64,000 nucleotides of DNA from Martelella endophytica (lineage in GTDB: Bacteria; Pseudomonadota; Alphaproteobacteria; Rhizobiales; Rhizobiaceae): the NCBI RefSeq assembly GCF_000960975.1, contig NZ_CP010803.1, positions 558,001 through 622,000 on the forward strand, read 5' to 3'. The first letter of the stretch is position 1. Every line of letters begins with the position of its first letter. Below are positions 8,007 through 15,950 of this stretch, piece by piece. The translations under genes were made by a program, and so were the position numbers. The notes beneath the pieces are model-generated. The model ran no database searches. It was given only the letters and a program-made list of their open reading frames with translations, and was not told the DNA's origin.

Positions 8007-8957
8007 TCACCATTGCCCGCCGGAAAACGTCATTTCCAGGAAAAACGCACGGCTTGCGCCGCGTTCCAGCGGAACCAGTTGACCGGCCTCGCGCAATTCG
8101 GCGCGCGGCCGGCGGTCATGGGACACCGGCTCGATGGCGACGACGTTGATCCCGTCTGCGCGGTTCGAGAATGTCTGCAGGTATGGAAGGGTGTCGGCCC
8201 GGTAGGCAAGCTCGAAGGCTGGGTCCCCCGGCTGCGGCCCGCCGGCAAGCCGCACCCTGGCGGTTTCCGCACCGGATAGGCCGATGTCGATCGGCTTTTT
8301 GAGTCTGGCGGAGATATCCGCATCATTCAGCATCAGCACGCTATCCTCGCCGATCAGCGGAAAGCCGAGATTGATGTGGTAGAGCGCCATCAGCGGCGCC
8401 TCGCCGGAAAGCAGCGTCACCGTGTCGCTGACCGAGAGCGAGCGGCCACCGAGCGGAACGCCAATACGGCGCAATAGCCGGAACGCGCCGCCCGACAGGC
8501 TGAACTGGGTCACCTCGGCAACGATCTCGAACACGCAGTCATCGCCGATCCACACCGGCGCTGCGGAAAGGATCTTCGCCGGCACATGCATCGCCGAGCC
8601 ATGCAACGGATAGTCACGCCCGTTGTCGTGCACCGGCTGGCGCACGTGCTCGAAGCCGCAGGTGGTCATCAAGCCCGAAAGCGGGCTGTTGTTGCGCGCC
8701 GCCGAGGGGGTCGGATAGCCCATCGGGTTTGTCCATGCGAACGGCGTGCCATTGCACCAGACCTGGCCGATATCGCAGCTCCGGTCCGGCAAGAGGTCGA
8801 CCCTGAGCCCGCCGCCGCTGTCGATCTGGATCAGCCGCGCGCCGCGGCCACTGCCATCTTCGAACGCGAGAGGCCGGATGCCGGCGACTTCACCGATATC
8901 GGGGAGAAGCCGATCGAGCTCGGCTCGCGTCCATTGCCTTCCAAACAACGTGGTCAC
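8007..8957 (-). CDS. DUF4432 family protein (aldose 1-epimerase-like fold)
   Basis: 316-residue cytoplasmic protein of the galactose-mutarotase-like beta-sandwich superfamily, DUF4432 type. Recognisable segments are LLPDRSCDIGQVW, a central HGSAMHVPA histidine strand, and the terminal FLEMTFSGG strand. Such proteins bind sugars at a His/Glu pocket and some epimerise the anomeric carbon, but DUF4432 itself has no firm assay that I know of. It begins at a GTG behind a G-rich ribosome site and is the last gene of the sulfatase/CUT1 importer operon. That suggests mutarotation or isomerisation of the imported, desulfated sugar. Ring form and substrate are unknown. Confidence 0.72.
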   Translation of the reverse strand: MTTLFGRQWTRAELDRLLPDIGEVAGIRPLAFEDGSGRGARLIQIDSGGGLRVDLLPDRSCDIGQVWCNGTPFAWTNPMGYPTPSAARNNSPLSGLMTTCGFEHVRQPVHDNGRDYPLHGSAMHVPAKILSAAPVWIGDDCVFEIVAEVTQFSLSGGAFRLLRRIGVPLGGRSLSVSDTVTLLSGEAPLMALYHINLGFPLIGEDSVLMLNDADISARLKKPIDIGLSGAETARVRLAGGPQPGDPAFELAYRADTLPYLQTFSNRADGINVVAIEPVSHDRRPRAELREAGQLVPLERGASRAFFLEMTFSGGQW

Positions 8958-8996
8958 GATCCCGCCCCCTGCTCAGTTCACGGTCCCGCCCCCGTC

Positions 8997-10118
8997 TCAG
9001 GTGAGCAGGTTATTACCCGTTACGCCATCGAAGAGATGCCAGCGGTCGGTCTGTGGGACCAGGCCGATGACGTCGCCGTTCTTCGGCAATGCCGTCGCAT
9101 CGATGGACCCGTCCGTTTCCGGCGCACGCACCGCAACCTGCTTGCCGGCGCAATCGCCGAAGATGAAGACCTCGTGGCCGAGCCATTCGACCGCGATGAC
9201 CTCCATGCGCACGGCATCCTTTCGCGACGCCTCGACGATGACGAGATGTTCGGGCCGGATCCCGAGCTGGACGCTTGTCGAACCGTGGCCTGCTGCCCGC
9301 ACCGCGGCAAGCCTTTCGGCGCTCGCCGGCAACGCCATCGACGGCGTTCCCGAAAACCGCAATCCGTCATCGCCAATGGCGAGATCCCCTTCGAAGATGT
9401 TCATCTCCGGCGTGCCGAGGAAGGTGGCCACGAAGACGTTGTGCGGTGTCAGATAGAGCTCCTGCGGGGTGCCGATCTGCTGCAGATGACCGTCCTTCAG
9501 AAGCGCGATCCGGTCGGCCATGGTCATCGCTTCGACCTGGTCGTGGGTAACGAAGATCGACGTCGCCTTCAGTCGGTCGTGCAGGCGTCGAACCTCCAGA
9601 CGCGTCTGCGCCCTCAGCTTTGCATCGAGGTTGGAGAGCGGCTCGTCGAACAGGAAAAGCTTCGGATTGCGCACCACACAGCGCCCCATGGCGACGCGCT
9701 GGCGCTGGCCGCCGGAAAGCTGGCCGGGTTTGCGCTTCTCCAGCCCCTTGAGGCCGAGCATCTCGACCGAATCCGCCACCCGGTGCGCAATCTCCTCCGG
9801 GTCCATGCCGCGCATCTTCAGCGCAAAGCCCATATTCTGTTCCACCGTCATATGCGGATAGAGCGCATAGGTCTGGAACACCATGGCGAGATCGCGCAGC
9901 GCCGGATCCTGTCCGGTGATATCCTCGTCATCGACGATGATCTTGCCGCCGGTGGTTTCCTCAAGGCCCGCAATCATCCTGAGAAGCGTGGATTTGCCGC
10001 TGCCGGAGGGGCCGACGAGCACGACGAACTCGCCGCTCTTGATATCGAGGCTGATGCCGGGAATGACGTCCAGCTTGCCGTATGATTTCTTGACGTTTTG
10101 AAGTTCAAGCTTGGCCAT
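8997..10118 (-). CDS. CUT1 carbohydrate ABC transporter ATP-binding protein (UgpC/MsmK-like)
   Basis: 373-residue ATPase with Walker A GPSGSGKS (36-43), Q-loop FQTYALYPHM (81-90), signature LSGGQ (134-138), Walker B LFDEP (156-160) and a C-terminal TOBE/MOI-type regulatory domain after about residue 235. These are the features of MalK/UgpC ATPases that energise CUT1 importers. The frame is open far upstream across the permease gene, but the ATG at 10118 directly precedes the conserved N-terminus MAKLELQNVKKSYG and follows the permease stop by 8 bases. Its permease pair and binding protein are encoded in order upstream. Confidence 0.88.
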   Translation of the reverse strand: MAKLELQNVKKSYGKLDVIPGISLDIKSGEFVVLVGPSGSGKSTLLRMIAGLEETTGGKIIVDDEDITGQDPALRDLAMVFQTYALYPHMTVEQNMGFALKMRGMDPEEIAHRVADSVEMLGLKGLEKRKPGQLSGGQRQRVAMGRCVVRNPKLFLFDEPLSNLDAKLRAQTRLEVRRLHDRLKATSIFVTHDQVEAMTMADRIALLKDGHLQQIGTPQELYLTPHNVFVATFLGTPEMNIFEGDLAIGDDGLRFSGTPSMALPASAERLAAVRAAGHGSTSVQLGIRPEHLVIVEASRKDAVRMEVIAVEWLGHEVFIFGDCAGKQVAVRAPETDGSIDATALPKNGDVIGLVPQTDRWHLFDGVTGNNLLT

Positions 10119-10126
10119 TGTCCTAC

Positions 10127-10960
10127 CTACTTGACTGCGCCGGCGAGAAGGCCGCGCACCACGAAGCGTTGTCCGAATAAAATGAAGGCGAGCGCCGGCA
10201 GCATCGACAGCACCGCCGCCGCCGCCATTTCGCCGTAGCGGATCTGATATTCCTGCGCGAAGGTCGCGATCGCCACCGGCGCGGTCATCGTGTCCTTGTC
10301 GGAAAGATTGAGCGCGATGGCGAAATCGCTCCAGGAATAGATGAAGGCGAGCGCGCCGGCCGCCGCCATGCCGCCGAGCGAGAGGGGCAGCACAAGATGG
10401 CGGAACACCTGCCCGTAATTGCAACCGTCGAGGCGAGCGGCCTGGATCAGCTCCTTCGGGATGTTCATGACGAAGCCGGTCATCAGGAACAGCGCCATCG
10501 GCAGATTGTGCACCACGTGGGTGAGTATCAGCGCCAGATAGGTGCCGTGCAGGCCGAGCTCGGCGAACATCACGTACCACGATCCGACGAAGGTGAGCGT
10601 CGGCAGCATGTGGAAGATCAGCGTCCAGCCGAGCACCAGATAGGTCACCCAGCGCGGCGGCTGCAGCCTGACGATGGTGAAGGCGGCAAGCGTGGCGACG
10701 AAGAGCACGATCGCTGTCGAGACCACCGCGACCACGGCGCTGTTGAACAGGTTCATCAGGAAGTCCGACTGCCTTGAAAACAGAACCGACTGGTAATTCG
10801 AGAGCGTTGCCGGCGCGATCGTCACGCCCATCAGGATGTCGATCTGGCGCTTGAACGAATTCGACAGAATCCACAGCATCGGACCGGCGATCATCAGCGC
10901 GTATCCCCAGACGACGAGGTTTCCTCCTGCGGCTCTGAGGCCGCTCGAACGGGGCGTCAT
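10127..10960 (-). CDS. CUT1 carbohydrate ABC transporter permease (MalG/UgpE-like)
   Basis: 277-residue inner-membrane protein with six predicted helices and the CUT1 EAA-type loop, PKELIQAARLDGCNYGQVFR, near residue 180. It is the second permease; its start overlaps the first permease's stop by 4 bases (ATGA), so the two are translationally coupled and should form a heterodimer. Pairing with a family 1 binding protein and a UgpC-like ATPase indicates oligosaccharide or polyol uptake. The adjacent sulfatase gene hints at a sulfated sugar. Confidence 0.87.
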   Translation of the reverse strand: MTPRSSGLRAAGGNLVVWGYALMIAGPMLWILSNSFKRQIDILMGVTIAPATLSNYQSVLFSRQSDFLMNLFNSAVVAVVSTAIVLFVATLAAFTIVRLQPPRWVTYLVLGWTLIFHMLPTLTFVGSWYVMFAELGLHGTYLALILTHVVHNLPMALFLMTGFVMNIPKELIQAARLDGCNYGQVFRHLVLPLSLGGMAAAGALAFIYSWSDFAIALNLSDKDTMTAPVAIATFAQEYQIRYGEMAAAAVLSMLPALAFILFGQRFVVRGLLAGAVK

Positions 10961-11880
10961 GCGTGCACCTCCTTGTTGCGACGCCAGCGCCGGACAACGG
11001 CATTGGCGAGAATGGCGATGAAGGCGACGGAGAACAGGGTCAGGAAAGACATCGCCGAGCCGAGGCCGACATTGTCCTGGCCGAAGAACACCCGGTAGAT
11101 CGAGAAATTGATGACTTCCGTTGCAGTGCCCGGCCCGCCTGCTGTGAGCAGGAACACCTCGTCGAACACCTTGAACGACAGGATCAGCCGGAAGGCGACC
11201 GTGATCAGGATGGTCGGCAGCATCAGCGGGATGGTGATATGGCGCAGTTCCTGCCAGCCGTTGAGGACATCGATGCGCGCCGCCTCGAACACTTCTTGAT
11301 CGAGCGATTCAAGCCCGGTCAGCATCAACAGGAAGACAAACGGCGTCCAGTGCCAGATATCGACCGCGATGACCGAGGGCAGCGCCAGCCTGGCGCTTCC
11401 GAGCCAGTCGAACGGCCCGAGCCCGATGAAGCCGAGGATGTTGTTGACGATGCCGAAATCGCTGCCGAGCAGCAACCGCCACATCGCACCGATGACGATC
11501 GGCGGAATGACGATCGGCAGCAGATAGATCGCCGTCAGTACACCGCGACCGATCTTCGAAGCCCTCTGCACCGACAGAGCCATGAAGAAACCGAGCACCA
11601 TCTGGCAGCTGACGGCCGCCACAGCAAAGATGATGTTGTTGCGCACGCCGGCCCAATAGACCGGCTGGTCGGTGAACAGCTCGATGAAGTTCGCCAGACC
11701 GACAAAGCTGAGATCAGCCTTGCCGTCCGACCATTCCAGCGAGGACAGGCTCAGGATGGCGACGTTGATCACCGGCCAGATGGTCAGCGCCACAAGCAAC
11801 ACGACCACGGGGGCGAGCGAGCCGATCACCCACAGGCGGTTCGCCCGCATGAGCCCCTTTGTCGTAGTGGAGGCACGCAT
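10957..11880 (-). CDS. CUT1 carbohydrate ABC transporter permease (MalF/UgpA-like)
   Basis: 307-residue permease with six helices and an EAA loop (EVFEAARIDVLNGWQ) near residue 205. AAAAGGAG lies 7 bases before the ATG at 11880. A second in-frame ATG at MRANRL is about ten codons later, so the exact N-terminus is slightly uncertain. The gene follows the binding-protein gene after a 128-base spacer that carries a long hairpin. Confidence 0.87.
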   Translation of the reverse strand: MRASTTTKGLMRANRLWVIGSLAPVVVLLVALTIWPVINVAILSLSSLEWSDGKADLSFVGLANFIELFTDQPVYWAGVRNNIIFAVAAVSCQMVLGFFMALSVQRASKIGRGVLTAIYLLPIVIPPIVIGAMWRLLLGSDFGIVNNILGFIGLGPFDWLGSARLALPSVIAVDIWHWTPFVFLLMLTGLESLDQEVFEAARIDVLNGWQELRHITIPLMLPTILITVAFRLILSFKVFDEVFLLTAGGPGTATEVINFSIYRVFFGQDNVGLGSAMSFLTLFSVAFIAILANAVVRRWRRNKEVHA

Positions 11881-11962
11881 AAGCGCTCCTTTTCAAAGCG
11901 AAGGTTTTCAATGCCCTGCAGGGCCGCGGTTTCCGACGGCACCATGGTCATGGGCAAGACAG

Positions 11963-11993
11963 GCCGGACCGCGCCACCGGTGCGCGGTCCGGC
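11963..11993 (-). terminator. Hairpin between binding-protein and permease genes (sulfatase-linked importer)
   Basis: GCCGGACCGCGC (11963-11974) pairs perfectly with GCGCGGTCCGGC (11982-11993) around a 7-base loop. It begins 16 bases after the binding-protein stop on the minus strand. There is no T-run, so it probably stabilises the upstream message and trims permease expression. Confidence 0.65.
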
Positions 11994-12008
11994 AATCCGA
12001 TGGCGGTG

Positions 12009-13358
12009 CTAGAGGCTTCCCGGCGGGGTGACGTCATAGCCCGCCTCGACGAGGATCTTGTTCATGTCCTCGGCCGCGCCGTTCAGCGCCTCGGTCGGCG
12101 TGATTTCGCCGATCACCGCACGGTTGAGGTAGAGCGAGATGACGTCCTTCAGCTCGGTTCCCTCGATCAGCGGCATGTTCATCACCGCGTTCTTCGCATT
12201 TTCCGAAAACGCCTTGATGTAATCATACTTGGCATCATCGGCGAGCGCCGTATCGGTCAGGTCATCGCGCACGGGAATACCGCTCGCCTCGACATAGGCG
12301 ACCTGCTGGTCCTTGCCGATAAACCACTTCATGAAGGCGAGTGCAGCCTGCTGGCGGTCTTCCGGCACGTTGCCGGCGATACCGGCATACCACTGCCCGG
12401 CCGCAGAATAGTGCTTCTGTCCGGGCTCGGCGGGGATGAGCGCCGTTCCGATCTTGCCGGCAACGATCGAGCTGTTGGGATCCTCCAGCGGCGCAACGGC
12501 AGCGGCAACGGCGATCGCCTGGGCCCCCTTGCCGGTCGACAGCAGCTGGATGAGTTCGGCCTGCGCGATGGCACCGGGATTGGGCGGCCCCGCCTCCTGG
12601 CCGAGCTTGATGTACATTTCGAGCGCCTTCAGCCCTTCGGGACTGTTCAGCGTCACGGAGTAGTCACCCTTTTGCGGGTCCTTGAAGAAGGTGGCGCCAT
12701 AGCCGAGGAGGTATGGCGTGAAATTGTAGAGGATCGAGTCACGGCTGGCGCGCGGCACGAAGCCGTAGATTTTCGGCGGGTCATTGAGAGCGTTGGCATT
12801 GGCGAGCAGCTCGTCCCAGGTTTCGGGAACCTTAAGCCCCTTCTCCTCGTAGAGATCCTTGCGATAGTAGAGAAGCTGGACATTGCCGTTCGTCGGAATG
12901 CCGTAAAGCGTGCTGTCGGGATCGAAGCTGTGGGTATCCGCATTCCAGTAGGCCGCCCCACCGAAGCCGATAATACCGTCCGGCAGCGTGAAGTCCGGAT
13001 CGATCTCGTTGATCGGCTTCAGAAAACCGCCGGCATAGATTTCAGCCGCACCGGAAGCATTGATGTTGACGATGTCGTAATTGCCCTCCTCCGATCTCAG
13101 CGAGTTGCGGGTCTTCTCGAGCATGCCGCCGAACGGGGTGACATCGAGTTCGATCTTGTTGCCGGTCTCATCCTCATAGCGGTCAACCATCGCGATGAAG
13201 GAATTCAGCCACGGCGACTGATTGATGAGCATCCTGATCTCGGGCTGGTCCGCGGCAAGCGCCGGGGCGGCCAGACCGAATGCGAGCGTCGCCGCGGCGG
13301 CGGTCAGGCGAAGCGAACGGGCGAAACGCCGGTCCGTCGATTTCATGTGCATTTTCAT
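12009..13358 (-). CDS. CUT1 ABC transporter substrate-binding protein (family 1, SBP_bac_1)
   Basis: 449-residue secreted binding protein. A Sec-type signal (positive start, alanine/leucine core, APALA cleavage near residue 35) precedes a mature chain of the size usual for oligosaccharide-binding family 1 proteins. The typical YDIVNINASG and YYRKDLYEEKGLKVPETWDE segments are present. GGAGG sits only 4 bases before the ATG at 13358; the next in-frame ATG at 13352 has better spacing, so either start is possible. It lies directly downstream of the first sulfatase gene and leads the transporter genes. Confidence 0.85.
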   Translation of the reverse strand: MKMHMKSTDRRFARSLRLTAAAATLAFGLAAPALAADQPEIRMLINQSPWLNSFIAMVDRYEDETGNKIELDVTPFGGMLEKTRNSLRSEEGNYDIVNINASGAAEIYAGGFLKPINEIDPDFTLPDGIIGFGGAAYWNADTHSFDPDSTLYGIPTNGNVQLLYYRKDLYEEKGLKVPETWDELLANANALNDPPKIYGFVPRASRDSILYNFTPYLLGYGATFFKDPQKGDYSVTLNSPEGLKALEMYIKLGQEAGPPNPGAIAQAELIQLLSTGKGAQAIAVAAAVAPLEDPNSSIVAGKIGTALIPAEPGQKHYSAAGQWYAGIAGNVPEDRQQAALAFMKWFIGKDQQVAYVEASGIPVRDDLTDTALADDAKYDYIKAFSENAKNAVMNMPLIEGTELKDVISLYLNRAVIGEITPTEALNGAAEDMNKILVEAGYDVTPPGSL

Positions 13359-13387
13359 TCTCCTCCCACTTGTGAGCGTTTGCGCCG

Positions 13388-14929
13388 CTAGCGGCGCTTA
13401 AAGGATGGTGCGGCCTCCTCAACCGCCAGTCCCATCCAGTTCATGAATGTCTCCGTTGCGTCATGGCGCGCCAGATGCCCGAGGATGGCCTCCCGCAGGC
13501 GCGCCTCGACGGCCTGGTCGCGGATCGGCTGTTGCTGTTCCGGATCTTGGCGCAGATCATAGAGCGCCGTCTCGAAACCCGTGAAGGCCTTTCTGTACTC
13601 GCCTGGCGGCCGGCGGGCGCTGGTGAGCGCCGCGATGGAAAATACCGGCACCCCCTTGGTGAAATCCATCGGCGGATGCATCGTCGCCGTCCGCAACTCA
13701 TCGATCCCGAACAGGGATTTGAGATGGGTCGGCATGATCGTGTATTCCCTGAGGCTCTCGTCACCGAGGTCAGGCGGGTAGAGAAAATAGCTGTAGTCAC
13801 CATCCGTCACGCCGATGGGACCGCCGAACATGCCGAAGATCACCTCGCGGTCGCCGGGCCTTCCCGCCATTCTTTCGAACAGGGAAAGGCCCGTGGTCTC
13901 GGGAGGGATCGGCTGCGAAAAGACGTCGAGCATGGTCGGCATCAGGTCCGGCGTCTGGGTCAGCGCATAGACGCGCGTACCCTGCCGGTCGGCGAGGTCG
14001 GGATGATGCATGATCAGTGGAATATGCGCGATCTCTTCGTAATAGGGCGTGACGTTCTTGCCCCACCAGTCATGCTCCGACAAAAGGAAACCGTGATCGG
14101 TCGTCAGGATCAGGCTGGTATCCTTCCAGAGGTCATGTTCATCAAAGTAGTCCAGCAGCTTTCCGAGATACTCATCGCACATGGCGACGAGGGCGGCATA
14201 ATTTGCGCGCACCTCGGCGATCTCCTCCGGGCTCTCGGTGACCGCGACATATTGCGGCCAGTCCAGGATCGGCCCGTCATAATCGGTCGGCACCTTGTCG
14301 CGGAAACGCTTCGGCGCAAAGAACGGCTCGTGCGGATCGAAGCATTCGAGCTGCAGCATCCAGTTGTCGGCATCGCGGTTCTCGTCGAGGAAGGCGAAAG
14401 CCTTCTCGAAGCACTGGTAGGCCGGGAAGTCTTCCTCTTTGAGGATGAAGTCGCGGTTTACCTGGTGCTGAAGCCGGTTCGCCTGTTTGGGGCCGTTATA
14501 GTTGCGGTCCGAATAGTCCCTGCGATAGCGCTCGAGCGGCGGCTTCACCTTGGCCTTCCAGGCGTCATATTCCTGACCGCGCACGAATTCCCAGGTCGAA
14601 TAGCGCGGATGATAGGTCGCGCCGCCATCTTCGAAATAGTGGAAGTGATCGGTGATCAGATGGGTGTAGACGCCCGCATCCTTCAGCAGTTCCGGCATGG
14701 AGTTGTCGAACGGCTCGAGCGGTCCCCATGAACGGTGCATGAAGCTCAGCCGGCCCGTATGCATGTCCCGCCGCGCCGGCATGCAGGGCAGGCTGCCGAC
14801 ATAGTGGCTGTCGAACGTCACGCCGCGCGCTGCAAGTCGATTGAAATTGGGCGTCGCGATGAGCGAACCGCCATAGCACTCCAGGGCCAGCCTGTTGAGC
14901 GAGTCAAAAAGCACCAATACCGATCGCAT
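13388..14929 (-). CDS. Cytoplasmic sulfatase (FGly-type), copy 1
   Basis: 513-residue type I sulfatase that hydrolyses sulfate esters. The formylglycine motif C-M-P-A-R starts at Cys49, and the metal-binding opening VLFDSLNRL places Asp9 where sulfatases bind calcium. A later TTDHGFLLSEHDWWGK block supplies the Asp-His pair. No signal peptide is present, so it should act inside the cell after uptake. The frame is open upstream, but the ATG at 14929 has GGAGG 5 bases before it and begins the conserved core. It is the first gene of the sulfatase, binding protein, permeases, ATPase and DUF4432 operon. It needs a maturase (FGE or anSME) not encoded here. Choline-sulfatase-like or sugar sulfatase activity are the alternatives. 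Confidence 0.87.
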   Translation of the reverse strand: MRSVLVLFDSLNRLALECYGGSLIATPNFNRLAARGVTFDSHYVGSLPCMPARRDMHTGRLSFMHRSWGPLEPFDNSMPELLKDAGVYTHLITDHFHYFEDGGATYHPRYSTWEFVRGQEYDAWKAKVKPPLERYRRDYSDRNYNGPKQANRLQHQVNRDFILKEEDFPAYQCFEKAFAFLDENRDADNWMLQLECFDPHEPFFAPKRFRDKVPTDYDGPILDWPQYVAVTESPEEIAEVRANYAALVAMCDEYLGKLLDYFDEHDLWKDTSLILTTDHGFLLSEHDWWGKNVTPYYEEIAHIPLIMHHPDLADRQGTRVYALTQTPDLMPTMLDVFSQPIPPETTGLSLFERMAGRPGDREVIFGMFGGPIGVTDGDYSYFLYPPDLGDESLREYTIMPTHLKSLFGIDELRTATMHPPMDFTKGVPVFSIAALTSARRPPGEYRKAFTGFETALYDLRQDPEQQQPIRDQAVEARLREAILGHLARHDATETFMNWMGLAVEEAAPSFKRR

Positions 14930-15015
14930 GAATTCCTCCGTGGCCCGCAAACTAGCGCTTCCCCCGAAGCCGCACCAATAGTAAAAGCTCAATAAGCGAT
15001 AACCGGGAGATATCG
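14930..15015. promoter_or_regulatory. Divergent control region between sulfatase operon and LysR gene
   Basis: 86 bases between the two starts hold both promoters. The half next to the LysR gene is AT-rich (ATAGTAAAAGCTCAATAAGC near 14979-14998). A CTTC-CCCC-GAAG inverted repeat lies near 14957-14968. The arrangement is the classic one for a LysR protein controlling its divergent neighbour, but no single T-N11-A box stands out. Confidence 0.45.
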
Positions 15016-15924
15016 ATGAGCCTGCATCACGTCTGGAGGCTGAGGCACTTTCTGAGCATTGCCGAAAACGGCAGTTTCCACGCCGCCTCGCGGGCACTCA
15101 ACATCAGCCAACCGGCCCTGACGAAGTCGATCCGGATTCTTGAGGAGGAGTTCGGCACGGCGCTGTTCGTGCGGCTGCCGCGCGGTGTCTGCCTGACGGA
15201 GCCGGGCGAGACGCTGCTGGTGCGTGCCCGCGAGATCGATGCGGCGTGGAATGCGTGTCTTGTCGAGCTCGGCGGCCAGGGGCGCGGCCTCGGCGGCCGC
15301 ATCCACATCGGTGGCGGGCCGGTTTATTCCGCCGTCTATTTCCCGCAGCTTCTGGCGGAAATGCACGGGTTCTTTCCGAACCTCAGGGTCTCGGTGTCGA
15401 TCGGGGTCGGTGCGGATCTGCTGCCCGCGCTCAAGAACGGGGATTTGAGGGCCTATGCCGGCGGCGTTCCGGAGGGTTCGGAGGCGCTCGGCCGCGATTT
15501 CGAGACAGAGGTGCTGACCATGCAGGCCAATTCGATCTTCGCCTCGCGCAAGCATCCCCTCGTCGCCCAGGACAAGATCGAAATCAAGGACTTGCTGAAA
15601 TACCCCTGGCTGAGCCTCTACAGCGGCCAGTATGCGAGTTTCAAGATCGACCAGTTCTTCCAGAAACACGGGCTTCCGAGCCCAAAACTATCGATCGACG
15701 CCCATTCCCTTCAGATCGGGATGACCATGCTTTCGGAACACAATTTCATCGCCTGCATGCCCGAACCGCTGGCCCGCTGCTTTCCGAATGCGGAACTGAA
15801 GAATATCGGCGAGGACGACTTCCGCTGGAGCATGGCGACCGGGGTCTCGTTCCAGAAGAAGGATGCCGAATTTCCGCCGATCCGCTTCATGCTGCGTGCG
15901 TTGAAGCGGATGACGACGGCCTAG
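15016..15924 (+). CDS. LysR-family transcriptional regulator
   Basis: 302-residue regulator. The winged HTH covers about residues 6-65 (LRHFLSIAENGSFHAASRAL, then ISQPALTKSIRILEEEFG) and is followed by a LysR substrate-binding domain. GGGAGA precedes the ATG by 6 bases. Being divergent from the sulfatase/importer operon and convergent with the second sulfatase, it is the obvious local activator. The likely inducer is the sulfated compound or its desulfated product. The gene ends in a terminator-like hairpin shared with the convergent sulfatase. Confidence 0.88.
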   Translation: MSLHHVWRLRHFLSIAENGSFHAASRALNISQPALTKSIRILEEEFGTALFVRLPRGVCLTEPGETLLVRAREIDAAWNACLVELGGQGRGLGGRIHIGGGPVYSAVYFPQLLAEMHGFFPNLRVSVSIGVGADLLPALKNGDLRAYAGGVPEGSEALGRDFETEVLTMQANSIFASRKHPLVAQDKIEIKDLLKYPWLSLYSGQYASFKIDQFFQKHGLPSPKLSIDAHSLQIGMTMLSEHNFIACMPEPLARCFPNAELKNIGEDDFRWSMATGVSFQKKDAEFPPIRFMLRALKRMTTA

Positions 15925-15943
15925 GGCGGCGCTGTCGCCGCCC
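15924..15943. terminator. Bidirectional hairpin between convergent LysR and sulfatase genes
   Basis: GGGCGGCG (15924-15931) pairs with CGCCGCCC (15936-15943), loop CTGT. It overlaps the last base of the LysR stop and lies 8 bases from the sulfatase stop. There is no strong T-run on either strand. Confidence 0.5.
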
Positions 15944-15950
15944 CAAGCCT

